Assembly: GCA_002430405.1 (NCBI GenBank)
Contig: DJBM01000031.1
Span: 1-10,484, forward strand
DNA: 10,484 nucleotides
Direction: 5' to 3'
Source of the DNA: Actinobacteria bacterium UBA5976
GTDB taxonomy: Bacteria > Actinomycetota > Actinomycetes > S36-B12 > UBA5976
Below the pieces are notes generated by a model. That model was not told where the DNA came from. It worked only from the letters and a program-made list of their open reading frames with translations, and did no database searches. A program made the position numbers and the translations under genes. Below, piece after piece: positions 1-7,285 of the stretch (its first letter is position 1; each line of letters starts with the position of its first letter).

Positions 1-774
1 ACTCATGTTGGCAGGAGCACTCGCGTACTTAATCAAGGAACGAAGGCCACTGCTAATTGCAGATACTGCAGGCACAGTTGCACTTGAATCATTTGTAACC
101 GCCCACCGAAATTTTTCTAATAATTCAATTGGTTCGGCATTCCACATGGCATCACTTAATTCCCATCCCATGACACCAGTGATACCTGAGTAATACTTTG
201 CCACGTCGGCTTCGTCAATAATTTCTGATTCAGTATCAGCGCATAATTGTGAGACTGCAGCAAGGAGTTCACCTAAACCGCCACCTATGGCTGCCTGCAA
301 CGCTGTCGCAGCGCCCGCCGTTACTTTACGATTATGTAGACGAAATTCTGCAACGACAGCTGCTGATAAATCTTTAGGCTTCAATTCTCCGCAAGTAGCT
401 TCTAGCGCGCCCAATTTGCGAATTGAATCGAGTAGTTTTTTACCTTTTACGCCACCAGGATGCGTTGCAACCAGGCGAACGTGTTCAGGCACATTTTCGA
501 TAGCAGTCAAAAGTATGGCAGCTACATCATCAGTTGCACTGTCAATACCTTCCACAACTATTACGATTAGGCCACCAAATAGTGAAGGTGAGAGAGCATT
601 TGCTAAATCGCCAGCAGCAGAGTCAGCGCCTGCTGAAATATCTTGGCGAATCGCCGCAGAATCTAACTTACGAGCGGATGACATCACGCCTTCAATGACT
701 CGTTGCACTAAAATCGATTCCTTACCGACAGCCAAGACTGCACTGGCTTGATCGGTGGCCGATTTTTTTACCAT
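1..774 (-). CDS. holA: DNA polymerase III subunit delta (N-terminal 258 residues, cut by window edge)
   Basis: The delta subunit of the clamp-loader complex opens the beta sliding clamp during replication. Reading the minus strand from the ATG at 772-774 gives an open frame of 258 codons that leaves the window without a stop. The usual family length is about 320 residues, so roughly the last 60 residues are outside. Visible family features are an N-terminal segment VLAVGKES (13-20), the strand SLFGGLIVIVVEG (64-76), the actinobacterial signature HPGGVKGKKLLD (105-116), a PKDL segment (133-136), and the helical region around residues 160-178 (GGGLGELL) that precedes the collar domain. Placement directly after comEC is the usual actinobacterial order. 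The start lies 26 bp after the comEC stop, with no strong ribosome binding site, so translation probably depends on the upstream operon. Codons 2-4 contain a run of seven A. Identity is well supported by motifs and neighbourhood. Confidence 0.9.
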   Translation of the reverse strand, partial: MVKKSATDQASAVLAVGKESILVQRVIEGVMSSARKLDSAAIRQDISAGADSAAGDLANALSPSLFGGLIVIVVEGIDSATDDVAAILLTAIENVPEHVRLVATHPGGVKGKKLLDSIRKLGALEATCGELKPKDLSAAVVAEFRLHNRKVTAGAATALQAAIGGGLGELLAAVSQLCADTESEIIDEADVAKYYSGITGVMGWELSDAMWNAEPIELLEKFRWAVTNDSSATVPAVSAISSGLRSLIKYASAPANMS

Positions 775-800
775 GTTTGTAATATCTCACGAGGGTGTGA

Positions 801-3161
801 CTAGCGAGAGCCCGCCACCCAAATTTTGGTATCTTGAACAATAATTGCAATGTCTCCACTCAAGTCGGTTCGAAATACTTCGCTCCCCGTCAATTCATAT
901 AAGGAAATCGTTTCCTGGGCTGGATGGCCATAGTCATTTTCTGCGCCAACTGAAATAACGGCAATCTCTGCATTAACCCAGGTAGCGAAATCACTAGATT
1001 GATATCTCGAGCCATGGTGGGCAACTTTAATGACATCAAAGTCTTGCTTTGGCATACTCTTTGCAATTTCATCTTGAACCGGTGGCTCGATGTCACCGGT
1101 TAGAAGTATTGATATTTCGTTACTGAATACAGATAGAGCCACACTTGAATTGTTGGCATCGCTACCTTCACCAAGAATTAGCCGCTGTGGCCAAATACAA
1201 GTGAACTTAACGTCCTTAACGGTGAAGGATTCTGGGTATGTCATTACAACCGCAGATTTACCAAGTTCGCGCAAGGTATTTGTTACAAACTTCGTGGTCG
1301 CAATTGGATCCCCTAACGGACTGACGCGAATTTCGCCAACTTGCCTGCCATGCAATGCGCCAATTAAGCCGCCAACATGATCCGCGTGAAAATGTGTTAG
1401 AAGTAGAACTGGGATTTGCTTGATGTGCAAGCGACGAAGGCAGCTATCGATGACTTTTGGATCTGCTCCTACATCAACAACCACTGCCTCATTTGGCGCG
1501 ATGCGAATTACAGTTGCATCCCCTTGACCTACATCACAGGAAACCATAACCCAATTTGGTGGTGGCCACGCTTTGAGGGAAACACTTGGTGGGTTCCATA
1601 GCAGTACTGCGCCTACTGTTACCAGCGACAAGTATTTCGATTTCTGGGCGATTGAAAGATGCCGCCAAAGCAACCCAGCATGTACTGCGAAAACGGTGAA
1701 CGTCAAAGCCAAAACAATTCCAAATTTCCCGCTCGGCCACGGCACAACAAGCCATTGCAAACTTGCGCTCACCTGAGCTATTACCGCAATCACTTGCGCA
1801 AAAAGTCCAGCACACCAAGCAAACACAATTCCAAGATGTGAGGAAATCGGCGTCACAAGTGCAGCTAATAAACCAAGGACCATTGTTGGAGCGGAAATCG
1901 GTACTGCGAGCATGTTGGCAGGTATTGAACTCAATGAAATTGGTGAGCCCAACGCAACAATCAACGGAAACACTGCCAGTTGGGCTGCAATAGTTACCGC
2001 CATAATTTGAATTAACCAAAGTGGGATGCGCCTTGGAAATTTACGGTCGAGAAAGTTTTGAATGCGACTAACCCAAAGCACCAAACCTGCGGTGGCAGCT
2101 ACGGATAGTGCAAAGCCGTATGACAAAGCAAGCCACGGGTCAATTACAACGAGAAATATCACCGCAACACTTAGGGCTGGAACGGGCGACTTGCGCGCAT
2201 CCGTGTAGGTAGCAAGTAGCGCAACGAGTCCCATTACGGTTGCGCGAAGCACGCTTGGTTGCGGGCGAACTAACACTACAAAGGCAAGTAAGGCGCCGAT
2301 CACTAATAGATACTGAAGATTCTTACTCGCTTTTACTCGTCGTAACAAAGCAAGCACCACGATGATTAGCAGTGTCACATTAGTTCCAGATACCGCAATT
2401 AAATGCGTCAGTCCGGCGGCCTTCATGTGCTGCGATAACTGAGCAGACAACGCCGAACTATCTCCCAGCGCCAGACCTGGAACTAAACCTTTTGCAGCTG
2501 GGGAGCTAAATTTCAAGGATTCATGTAGTCCCAATCGCAAACTTGCAGCAAGCCATTGATATCTCGGCGCTGCTTTGATTAATACAGGTGGCTTTAGGGG
2601 TTTTAGGTAACCAGCTAACTGGCAACCAATTGGAGCCGGTGTCAATTTTCCAACAAAGGAAATCTGATTACCTGGAATCAGATTCTGAAAACTTTCTATT
2701 AGGACTGGGTCAGAAACAAGAACTAAAACTGGAGCTCTTAACTCAAAACTCTCACCTCGAATTACCGCAGAATCAATTTTTAAACCTACCCTGAGTAAGT
2801 TCTGTTGCTTCCAATCCAAGTTTCCATTTCGATTAGAAACTAGTGGATCTGATATCAGAGTTGCGGTTCCCTTGATGACAGCGCCACTGTCACTCGCCTG
2901 TGAAATTGGACCATAGACAATCGGATAAAGGCGCAGCAGCGTAACAACTACACCAAGTAAGAAGCCAAGGATAATAAAAGTACCTAAAGTCTTTGAAGCA
3001 ATTTTATTGGCTTGAAAATATCGCAACAAAAGTAATACCAGCAGGATAACTACACTGAAAATAATCCAAGACCAAATTGGATTACTCAATCCAAGTAAGC
3101 CGATGGTCAGCGCGGCTGCGAGCCAGGTTGAAATGGCAAATGGCGCTAGACGAAAATCCAC
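801..3161 (-). CDS. comEC: ComEC/Rec2 family DNA internalisation channel
   Basis: This is the polytopic membrane protein that carries single-stranded DNA into the cytoplasm during natural transformation. The 786 residues show the full three-part layout. Two or three N-terminal membrane helices (about 10-80) are followed by a soluble OB-like region (about 95-195). Next comes the competence membrane core (about 225-525), with the hallmark HLIAVSGTN at 253-261 and many hydrophobic helices. A C-terminal metallo-beta-lactamase-like domain (about 537-786) ends the protein. That last domain keeps DVGQGDA (543-549), the metal motif THFHADH (589-595), LLTGD (686-690), AHHGS (714-718) and GHP (745-747), so the putative nuclease site looks intact. 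The GTG start at 3159-3161 directly abuts the comEA TAA, with no Shine-Dalgarno sequence, which implies translational coupling. Length matches full ComEC rather than the truncated forms that lack the C-terminal domain. Confidence 0.95.
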   Translation of the reverse strand: MDFRLAPFAISTWLAAALTIGLLGLSNPIWSWIIFSVVILLVLLLLRYFQANKIASKTLGTFIILGFLLGVVVTLLRLYPIVYGPISQASDSGAVIKGTATLISDPLVSNRNGNLDWKQQNLLRVGLKIDSAVIRGESFELRAPVLVLVSDPVLIESFQNLIPGNQISFVGKLTPAPIGCQLAGYLKPLKPPVLIKAAPRYQWLAASLRLGLHESLKFSSPAAKGLVPGLALGDSSALSAQLSQHMKAAGLTHLIAVSGTNVTLLIIVVLALLRRVKASKNLQYLLVIGALLAFVVLVRPQPSVLRATVMGLVALLATYTDARKSPVPALSVAVIFLVVIDPWLALSYGFALSVAATAGLVLWVSRIQNFLDRKFPRRIPLWLIQIMAVTIAAQLAVFPLIVALGSPISLSSIPANMLAVPISAPTMVLGLLAALVTPISSHLGIVFAWCAGLFAQVIAVIAQVSASLQWLVVPWPSGKFGIVLALTFTVFAVHAGLLWRHLSIAQKSKYLSLVTVGAVLLWNPPSVSLKAWPPPNWVMVSCDVGQGDATVIRIAPNEAVVVDVGADPKVIDSCLRRLHIKQIPVLLLTHFHADHVGGLIGALHGRQVGEIRVSPLGDPIATTKFVTNTLRELGKSAVVMTYPESFTVKDVKFTCIWPQRLILGEGSDANNSSVALSVFSNEISILLTGDIEPPVQDEIAKSMPKQDFDVIKVAHHGSRYQSSDFATWVNAEIAVISVGAENDYGHPAQETISLYELTGSEVFRTDLSGDIAIIVQDTKIWVAGSR

Positions 3162-3866
3162 TTAAATTTTGATTAAAGGCTTAAGGTTCTTAAAAACCTT
3201 AGATCCAATTCCTGGCACTTCTTGTAGTTGCTCGATGGTGTGAAAACGTTGGTTTAAATCTCGCCAAGCAATAATTCGCCCAGCCATTACTGGACCCACA
3301 CCAGGTAAGGTGTCCAATTCTGCAACTGTTGCCAAATTTAGATTGATCCTGCGATCAACGCCAATGCCACTTGATTGTGATTGGCCAACGTAAATCATTT
3401 GGCCATCTGATAACCGCTCTGCCAAGTTGATGTTGCTGATATCGGCGTCAATTGCCAATCCACCAGCCGCTGCAATTGCGTCTGCGACTCGAGAACCTGC
3501 ACTTAATGTAACTAAACCTGGGGAATTCACATCACCCTTTACATCAATCACAATCTGATCAAAAGAATTTAGATCAGTGGCCGTCGGCTCCGCTAGCGTA
3601 GGCGGCACTGAAATCGGAATCCCTGGACTATTCACCGCTGGATTTGTCAAAGTGGTGGGGCGATTCAACCAAACTAGTAAACCAACTAAGCAAAGTGTGA
3701 TCACGATAAGTTTTGCTATTGGTTTAACAGCATCTCGAGGTGGCTCAAAAAGAAGTTCCGCTGGTTCACTTGGGACCGCGACTTCACTTCTAGCCTCTAG
3801 GATTTTGCGCAATCGCTGCTCTGCGACATTAGTTAGTTGCTGGGTTGTTTTTCTAAATACCTGCAT
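3162..3866 (-). CDS. comEA: ComEA family DNA-binding competence protein
   Basis: This is the envelope DNA receptor that holds incoming double-stranded DNA and hands it to ComEC. The 234 residues contain a cytoplasmic N-terminal stretch of about 48 residues and one membrane helix (about 48-67). A Pro/Ser/Thr-rich linker (70-100) leads to an SLBB domain (about 105-163, with VKGDVNSPGLV at 109-119). A tandem helix-hairpin-helix domain (about 174-232) follows, with NLNLATVAELDTLPGVG at 175-191 and EVPGIGSKVFKNLKPL at 216-231. The long cytoplasmic N-terminus before the anchor is the form usual in Actinobacteria. The gene has its own 59-bp upstream gap and a candidate promoter, and its TAA stop is immediately followed by the comEC GTG. 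Together with ComEC, this supports a DNA-uptake function. Whether the cells are transformable cannot be told from this window, because no pilus genes are present here. Confidence 0.94.
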   Translation of the reverse strand: MQVFRKTTQQLTNVAEQRLRKILEARSEVAVPSEPAELLFEPPRDAVKPIAKLIVITLCLVGLLVWLNRPTTLTNPAVNSPGIPISVPPTLAEPTATDLNSFDQIVIDVKGDVNSPGLVTLSAGSRVADAIAAAGGLAIDADISNINLAERLSDGQMIYVGQSQSSGIGVDRRINLNLATVAELDTLPGVGPVMAGRIIAWRDLNQRFHTIEQLQEVPGIGSKVFKNLKPLIKI

Positions 3867-3872
3867 GTAATG

Positions 3873-3878
3873 AAAATA
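3873..3878 (-). promoter_or_regulatory. Candidate -10 box for comEA (leaderless start)
   Basis: On the minus strand the hexamer TATTTT lies 6 nt before the comEA ATG (3864-3866). A TAnnnT box at that distance would put the transcription start on or next to the A of ATG, as in actinobacterial leaderless mRNAs. There is no Shine-Dalgarno sequence upstream of this ATG, and I see no convincing -35 hexamer. A second box, TAAACT, ends 13 nt before the ATG and would give a leader of about 6 nt. The region is AT-rich, so a chance match is possible. Confidence 0.4.
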
Positions 3879-3925
3879 AAGTTTAATGAATTAGCATTCT
3901 CACTTTGTAAAAATTTGTGGGAAAA

Positions 3926-4762
3926 CTATACCTGTGGACTTACTACAATTGCTATCGCGCCAGGACCAACATGAGTACCCACAACTGCGCCAACTGCAGA
4001 TACTGCGATGTCTTTAAGTCCCGTTCTAATTCGCAATTGTTGTGCAAGGTCTTCGGCTGCGCTAGGGGCAGTCACATGATGCACTGCAATCTGCGACTTT
4101 ATTCGTGCGGCGGCGCAAACTAGATCTACCATCCGGTTAAGTGCTTTCTCCCGAGTTCGTACTAATTCTCGTTGTTCAACTTTGCCATTGATCATGTGCA
4201 ATATCGGCTTCAAATTCATGGCTGTTCCCATTCGGGCTTGCACTGCATTGATTCGCCCACCTCGCTCAAGAAACTCGAGGGAATCAACGTAGAAAAAAAT
4301 TGATGAACCTAAACTTTTACGTTTGATCAAATCGCCAACTTCGGCAAAGTCGCCACCCGACTTAGCCAGTTGCGCCCCAGCCTCGACTGCAAACCCCAGC
4401 ATCATTGCAATTCCGCGAGAATCTATTACCGCTATTGGGCAAGAGACACTGCGGCTGGCAAGTAAAGCGGATTCAAACGTGCCACTTATTTCACTGGAAA
4501 GATGCGCACTGACAATTGAGTTAGCGCCATTTGAGATCAACCTTTGATACGCCGCTACGAAAAGTTCTGGATTAGGTCGTGACGTCGTTACTGGTTTGTT
4601 TGCTCGCAAGGCAAGCGTCACCTGGTCAACTGTGATGCCATCGACTTCGTTATAAGCAATGCCATTACTAATTACTTGCAGCTGGACGACTTCGATTCCA
4701 AGTTCAGTAACTACCGATTCGGGCAAGTAGGAGGTGGAGTCAGTGACAATTCCAACAGGCAT
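3926..4762 (-). CDS. DegV family fatty-acid-binding protein (FakB-like)
   Basis: DegV/FakB proteins bind a single fatty acid and, where a FakA kinase exists, present it for phosphorylation and entry into phospholipid synthesis. The 278 residues match the usual family length and keep the defining motifs in order. These are TDST at 7-10, TTSRPNPELF at 59-68, SSEISGTF at 89-96 (the ligand-pocket segment), LEFLERGGRI at 162-171, and a glycine-rich C-terminal GAVVGTHVGPGA at 258-269. The ATG lies 6 bp after the leuS stop with only a weak GGGA upstream, so it is likely co-transcribed with leuS. The order leuS-degV-comEA is common in Actinobacteria and does not itself imply a role in competence. No FakA-like gene is in this window, so the partner is unknown. 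Family assignment is secure and the exact ligand is not. Confidence 0.92.
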   Translation of the reverse strand: MPVGIVTDSTSYLPESVVTELGIEVVQLQVISNGIAYNEVDGITVDQVTLALRANKPVTTSRPNPELFVAAYQRLISNGANSIVSAHLSSEISGTFESALLASRSVSCPIAVIDSRGIAMMLGFAVEAGAQLAKSGGDFAEVGDLIKRKSLGSSIFFYVDSLEFLERGGRINAVQARMGTAMNLKPILHMINGKVEQRELVRTREKALNRMVDLVCAAARIKSQIAVHHVTAPSAAEDLAQQLRIRTGLKDIAVSAVGAVVGTHVGPGAIAIVVSPQV

Positions 4763-4768
4763 TGCGCA

Positions 4769-7246
4769 CTATCCCAGAACTATGTTGACCAGTTTTGGTG
4801 GTCGCACGACAACAACCTTGATTGTCTGACCAGCCAGCGCGGCTATGACTGAAGCTTGGCTCATTGCTAACTCTCGCATTTCCTCTTCAGTAATCCCAGG
4901 GGAAATCTCAAGGCGTTCTTTTATTTTGCCATTGACTTGAATCACACATTGCACCGAATCTTCAACTAGCAATGTGGGGTCAACGACTGGCCATGGCGCA
5001 AGCGCCATTGGCGGCTTATGACCAAGCCGCTCCCACATTTCTTCCGAAGTGTATGGCGCAACTAACGAAAGCATGATTGCAACAGCTTGCGTTGCTTCGC
5101 GCACTGCAGGATCCGCCGGACCACAACCAGCGTCAATAGCCTTGCGCGTCACATTTACTAGCTCCATAGTTCGCGCGACCGCAACATTGAATCGGTAAGT
5201 CTCCACGGCAAGCTGGGCATCATTTACTGCCTTATGAGTGGCTTTGCGAAGTGCTAAATTTCCAGTCATCACATCAGCGTTCGGATCACTTGTTACATCA
5301 CCTGCAAGGCGGTAGGCGCGAGCAAGGAACTTTTTAGCCCCACTTGGCGAGACATCCGCCCAGTCAACGTCATCTTCGGGTGGTCCGGAAAAAACCATTG
5401 CTAACCGAATGGCATCAACACCATTTTCACTTAATTCATCACTTAGCTTTACTAAATTGCCACGACTCTTGCTCATTGCTGAGCCATCCATTTGGACCAT
5501 GCCTTGATTCAATAACCGCTTGAATGGTTCAACAAAGTCAACCATTCCCATGTCGAACATAACTTTGGTAAAGAAGCGGCTATACAACAAATGCAAAATT
5601 GCATGCGTTACGCCGCCAACATACTGATCAACGGGCAACCACTTCTTAGCTTCTACTTGATCAAATGGCGCGGAATCAAGTTTTGGATTTAAGTACCGCA
5701 GGTAGTACCAAGAAGAATCCACAAAAGTGTCCATAGTGTCGGCATCTCGGCGAGCTGGACCCGCACATTTTGGACATGGCACATTAGCCCACGCCTCTGC
5801 AGCTCCAAGTGGTGAAGTGCCCTTGGGCGATAAGTCCATCCCGGTTGCATCAGGCAATAACACTGGAAGTTGGTCTATTGGTACTGGAACTTCCCCGCAT
5901 GATGCGCAGTGAATGATCGGAATTGGGGTTCCCCAAAAACGCTGCCGCGAAATTAACCAATCCCGAAGGCGATAGTTAGTTGCGGGCTTACCCAAATTCT
6001 TAGTCTGTAACTGAGAAATAATTTTTGTGATGGCTTCGGCTTTACCTAGTCCATCAAGGTCGCCGGAATTAACATGAGCACCATCATCAGCTGTTGCTTC
6101 GCCAGTTATTGAAGGATCGGTGTCGGATGCAACAACAACTCGAATTGGTAAATTAAATGTTTTTGCGAAATCTAAATCGCGTTGGTCATGTGCTGGTACT
6201 GCCATGATCGCACCAGTACCGTAATCGGCAAGCACATAATCACTTGCCCAAATTTGCAAGCGTTCACCATTGACTGGATTAATCGCATATCTATTTAAGA
6301 ACACTCCAGTCTTGGGGCGATCTGAAGCCAGGCGATCCATGTCGCTTGTTGCTTTGACATCCTCAAGATACTTTTTGAAATTTAATTCACTTTCAGTACC
6401 AGCTGCAAGTTCAGCGGCCAATGCAGAGTCCACTGCAACCACGAAGAAAGTTGCTCCATATAAAGTGTCTGGTCTCGTTGTGTAAACCACTACTGGTTCA
6501 TCTCTGCCTTCAATTTCAAAACTGACTTCGGCACCTTGGGAGCGACCAATCCAATTGCGCTGCATGAGCAAAACTTTTTCAGGCCATTGTCCTTCAAGTT
6601 CTTTCATGTCATCTAGCAGGCGATCAGCATAATCAGTTATTTTGAAATACCACTGATTAAGTTTCTTTTTAGTAACCGATGCATCGCATCTCTCACATGC
6701 ACCGCCAACAACTTGTTCATTTGCTAAAACTGTTTGACAAGATGGGCACCAGTTAACAGCAGAATCTTTTCGGTAAGCCAGACCACGTTCATACATTTGC
6801 AAAAAGAACCATTGGTTCCAGTGGTAATACTCTGGATCGCAAGTATTGAGAACGCGATCCCAATCAAATGAGCAGGCATAGCGTCGCATCGAGGCCTTTT
6901 GAATCGCAATGTTTTCATAAGTCCAAATTTGTGGGCTTTCATTTCGTTTGATTGCTGCATTTTCTGCAGGCAAACCAAAGGCATCCCAGCCAATTGGGTG
7001 CATAACATTGAAGCCTTTATGGACCCAGTAGCGGGAAATTACATCTCCTAACGCATAGGCCTCTGCGTGTCCCATATGCAGATCTCCAGATGGGTAAGGA
7101 AACATATCCAAAACGTATTTTTTGGGTCTCGGATCATCCGCTCGACCAGATCGAAAAGGTGTTAATTCATCCCAAATTGGCAGCCATTTTTCTTGAACCG
7201 CGTGAACGTCATAGAAATTGGGATCTGGAATAACCTGCTCACTCAT
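4769..7246 (-). CDS. leuS: Leucyl-tRNA synthetase
   Basis: This enzyme charges tRNA-Leu with leucine in the cytoplasm. It is a class I synthetase of 825 residues. Visible features are PYPSGDLHMGH (50-60, the HIGH motif as HMGH) and a zinc knuckle with C167, C170, C184 and C187. The CP1 editing domain includes TTRPDTLYG (256-264) and GTGAIMAVPAHDQRD (343-357). A second pair of CxxC motifs lies at 447-450 and 491-494. AMSKSRGN (590-597) is the KMSKS loop, and an anticodon-binding helical region plus a C-terminal domain ending in NIVLG complete the protein. The frame stays open upstream to 7714, but that extension overlaps the divergent transporter and has no synthetase character. The N-terminus MSEQVIPDPNFYDVHAVQEK fits the family, and a -10 box sits 8 nt before this ATG. 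The first KMSKS lysine is Ala, while the second, catalytically important one is present. Confidence 0.97.
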   Translation of the reverse strand: MSEQVIPDPNFYDVHAVQEKWLPIWDELTPFRSGRADDPRPKKYVLDMFPYPSGDLHMGHAEAYALGDVISRYWVHKGFNVMHPIGWDAFGLPAENAAIKRNESPQIWTYENIAIQKASMRRYACSFDWDRVLNTCDPEYYHWNQWFFLQMYERGLAYRKDSAVNWCPSCQTVLANEQVVGGACERCDASVTKKKLNQWYFKITDYADRLLDDMKELEGQWPEKVLLMQRNWIGRSQGAEVSFEIEGRDEPVVVYTTRPDTLYGATFFVVAVDSALAAELAAGTESELNFKKYLEDVKATSDMDRLASDRPKTGVFLNRYAINPVNGERLQIWASDYVLADYGTGAIMAVPAHDQRDLDFAKTFNLPIRVVVASDTDPSITGEATADDGAHVNSGDLDGLGKAEAITKIISQLQTKNLGKPATNYRLRDWLISRQRFWGTPIPIIHCASCGEVPVPIDQLPVLLPDATGMDLSPKGTSPLGAAEAWANVPCPKCAGPARRDADTMDTFVDSSWYYLRYLNPKLDSAPFDQVEAKKWLPVDQYVGGVTHAILHLLYSRFFTKVMFDMGMVDFVEPFKRLLNQGMVQMDGSAMSKSRGNLVKLSDELSENGVDAIRLAMVFSGPPEDDVDWADVSPSGAKKFLARAYRLAGDVTSDPNADVMTGNLALRKATHKAVNDAQLAVETYRFNVAVARTMELVNVTRKAIDAGCGPADPAVREATQAVAIMLSLVAPYTSEEMWERLGHKPPMALAPWPVVDPTLLVEDSVQCVIQVNGKIKERLEISPGITEEEMRELAMSQASVIAALAGQTIKVVVVRPPKLVNIVLG

Positions 7247-7254
7247 GATCCCTA

Positions 7255-7281
7255 AGAATACTGTGCATACGTCTATGTCTA
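7255..7281 (-). promoter_or_regulatory. Candidate leuS promoter (leaderless)
   Basis: On the minus strand, TATTCT (7260-7255) lies 8 nt before the leuS ATG. A -35-like TAGACA (7281-7276), one mismatch from TTGACA, sits 15 nt further upstream. This places the predicted transcription start at or within about one base of the initiation codon. No Shine-Dalgarno sequence precedes the ATG. The -35 element lies inside the first codons of the divergent transporter, so the two genes share this control region. Confidence 0.5.
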
Positions 7282-7285
7282 GAAT
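7259..7285 (+). promoter_or_regulatory. Candidate promoter boxes for the EamA transporter
   Basis: Two TAnnnT boxes face the plus-strand gene. TACTGT (7259-7264) ends 10 nt before the ATG at 7275 and would give a leader of about 3 nt. TAGAAT (7280-7285) ends 7 nt before an in-frame GTG at 7293, the spacing expected for a leaderless mRNA starting on that GTG. Only one of the two need be real, and the choice decides the start codon. No Shine-Dalgarno sequence is visible before either start. Confidence 0.35.

Noticed and set aside
287..751. 154-codon plus-strand open frame
   Set aside because: It is antisense to holA, whose minus-strand frame has clear family motifs. The composition is low-complexity Ala/Ser, typical of a shadow frame.
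1534..2019. 161-codon minus-strand open frame rich in Cys and Trp
   Set aside because: It is an alternative frame inside the comEC membrane core, and the odd composition reflects out-of-frame reading.
3867..3925. Possible terminator between degV and comEA
   Set aside because: I found no stem of useful length followed by T residues on the minus strand. The region is merely AT-rich.
7218..7274. Upstream starts for the transporter at 7218 and 7245
   Set aside because: They overlap leuS, add residues unlike the family N-terminus, and lie at or upstream of the only promoter boxes seen.
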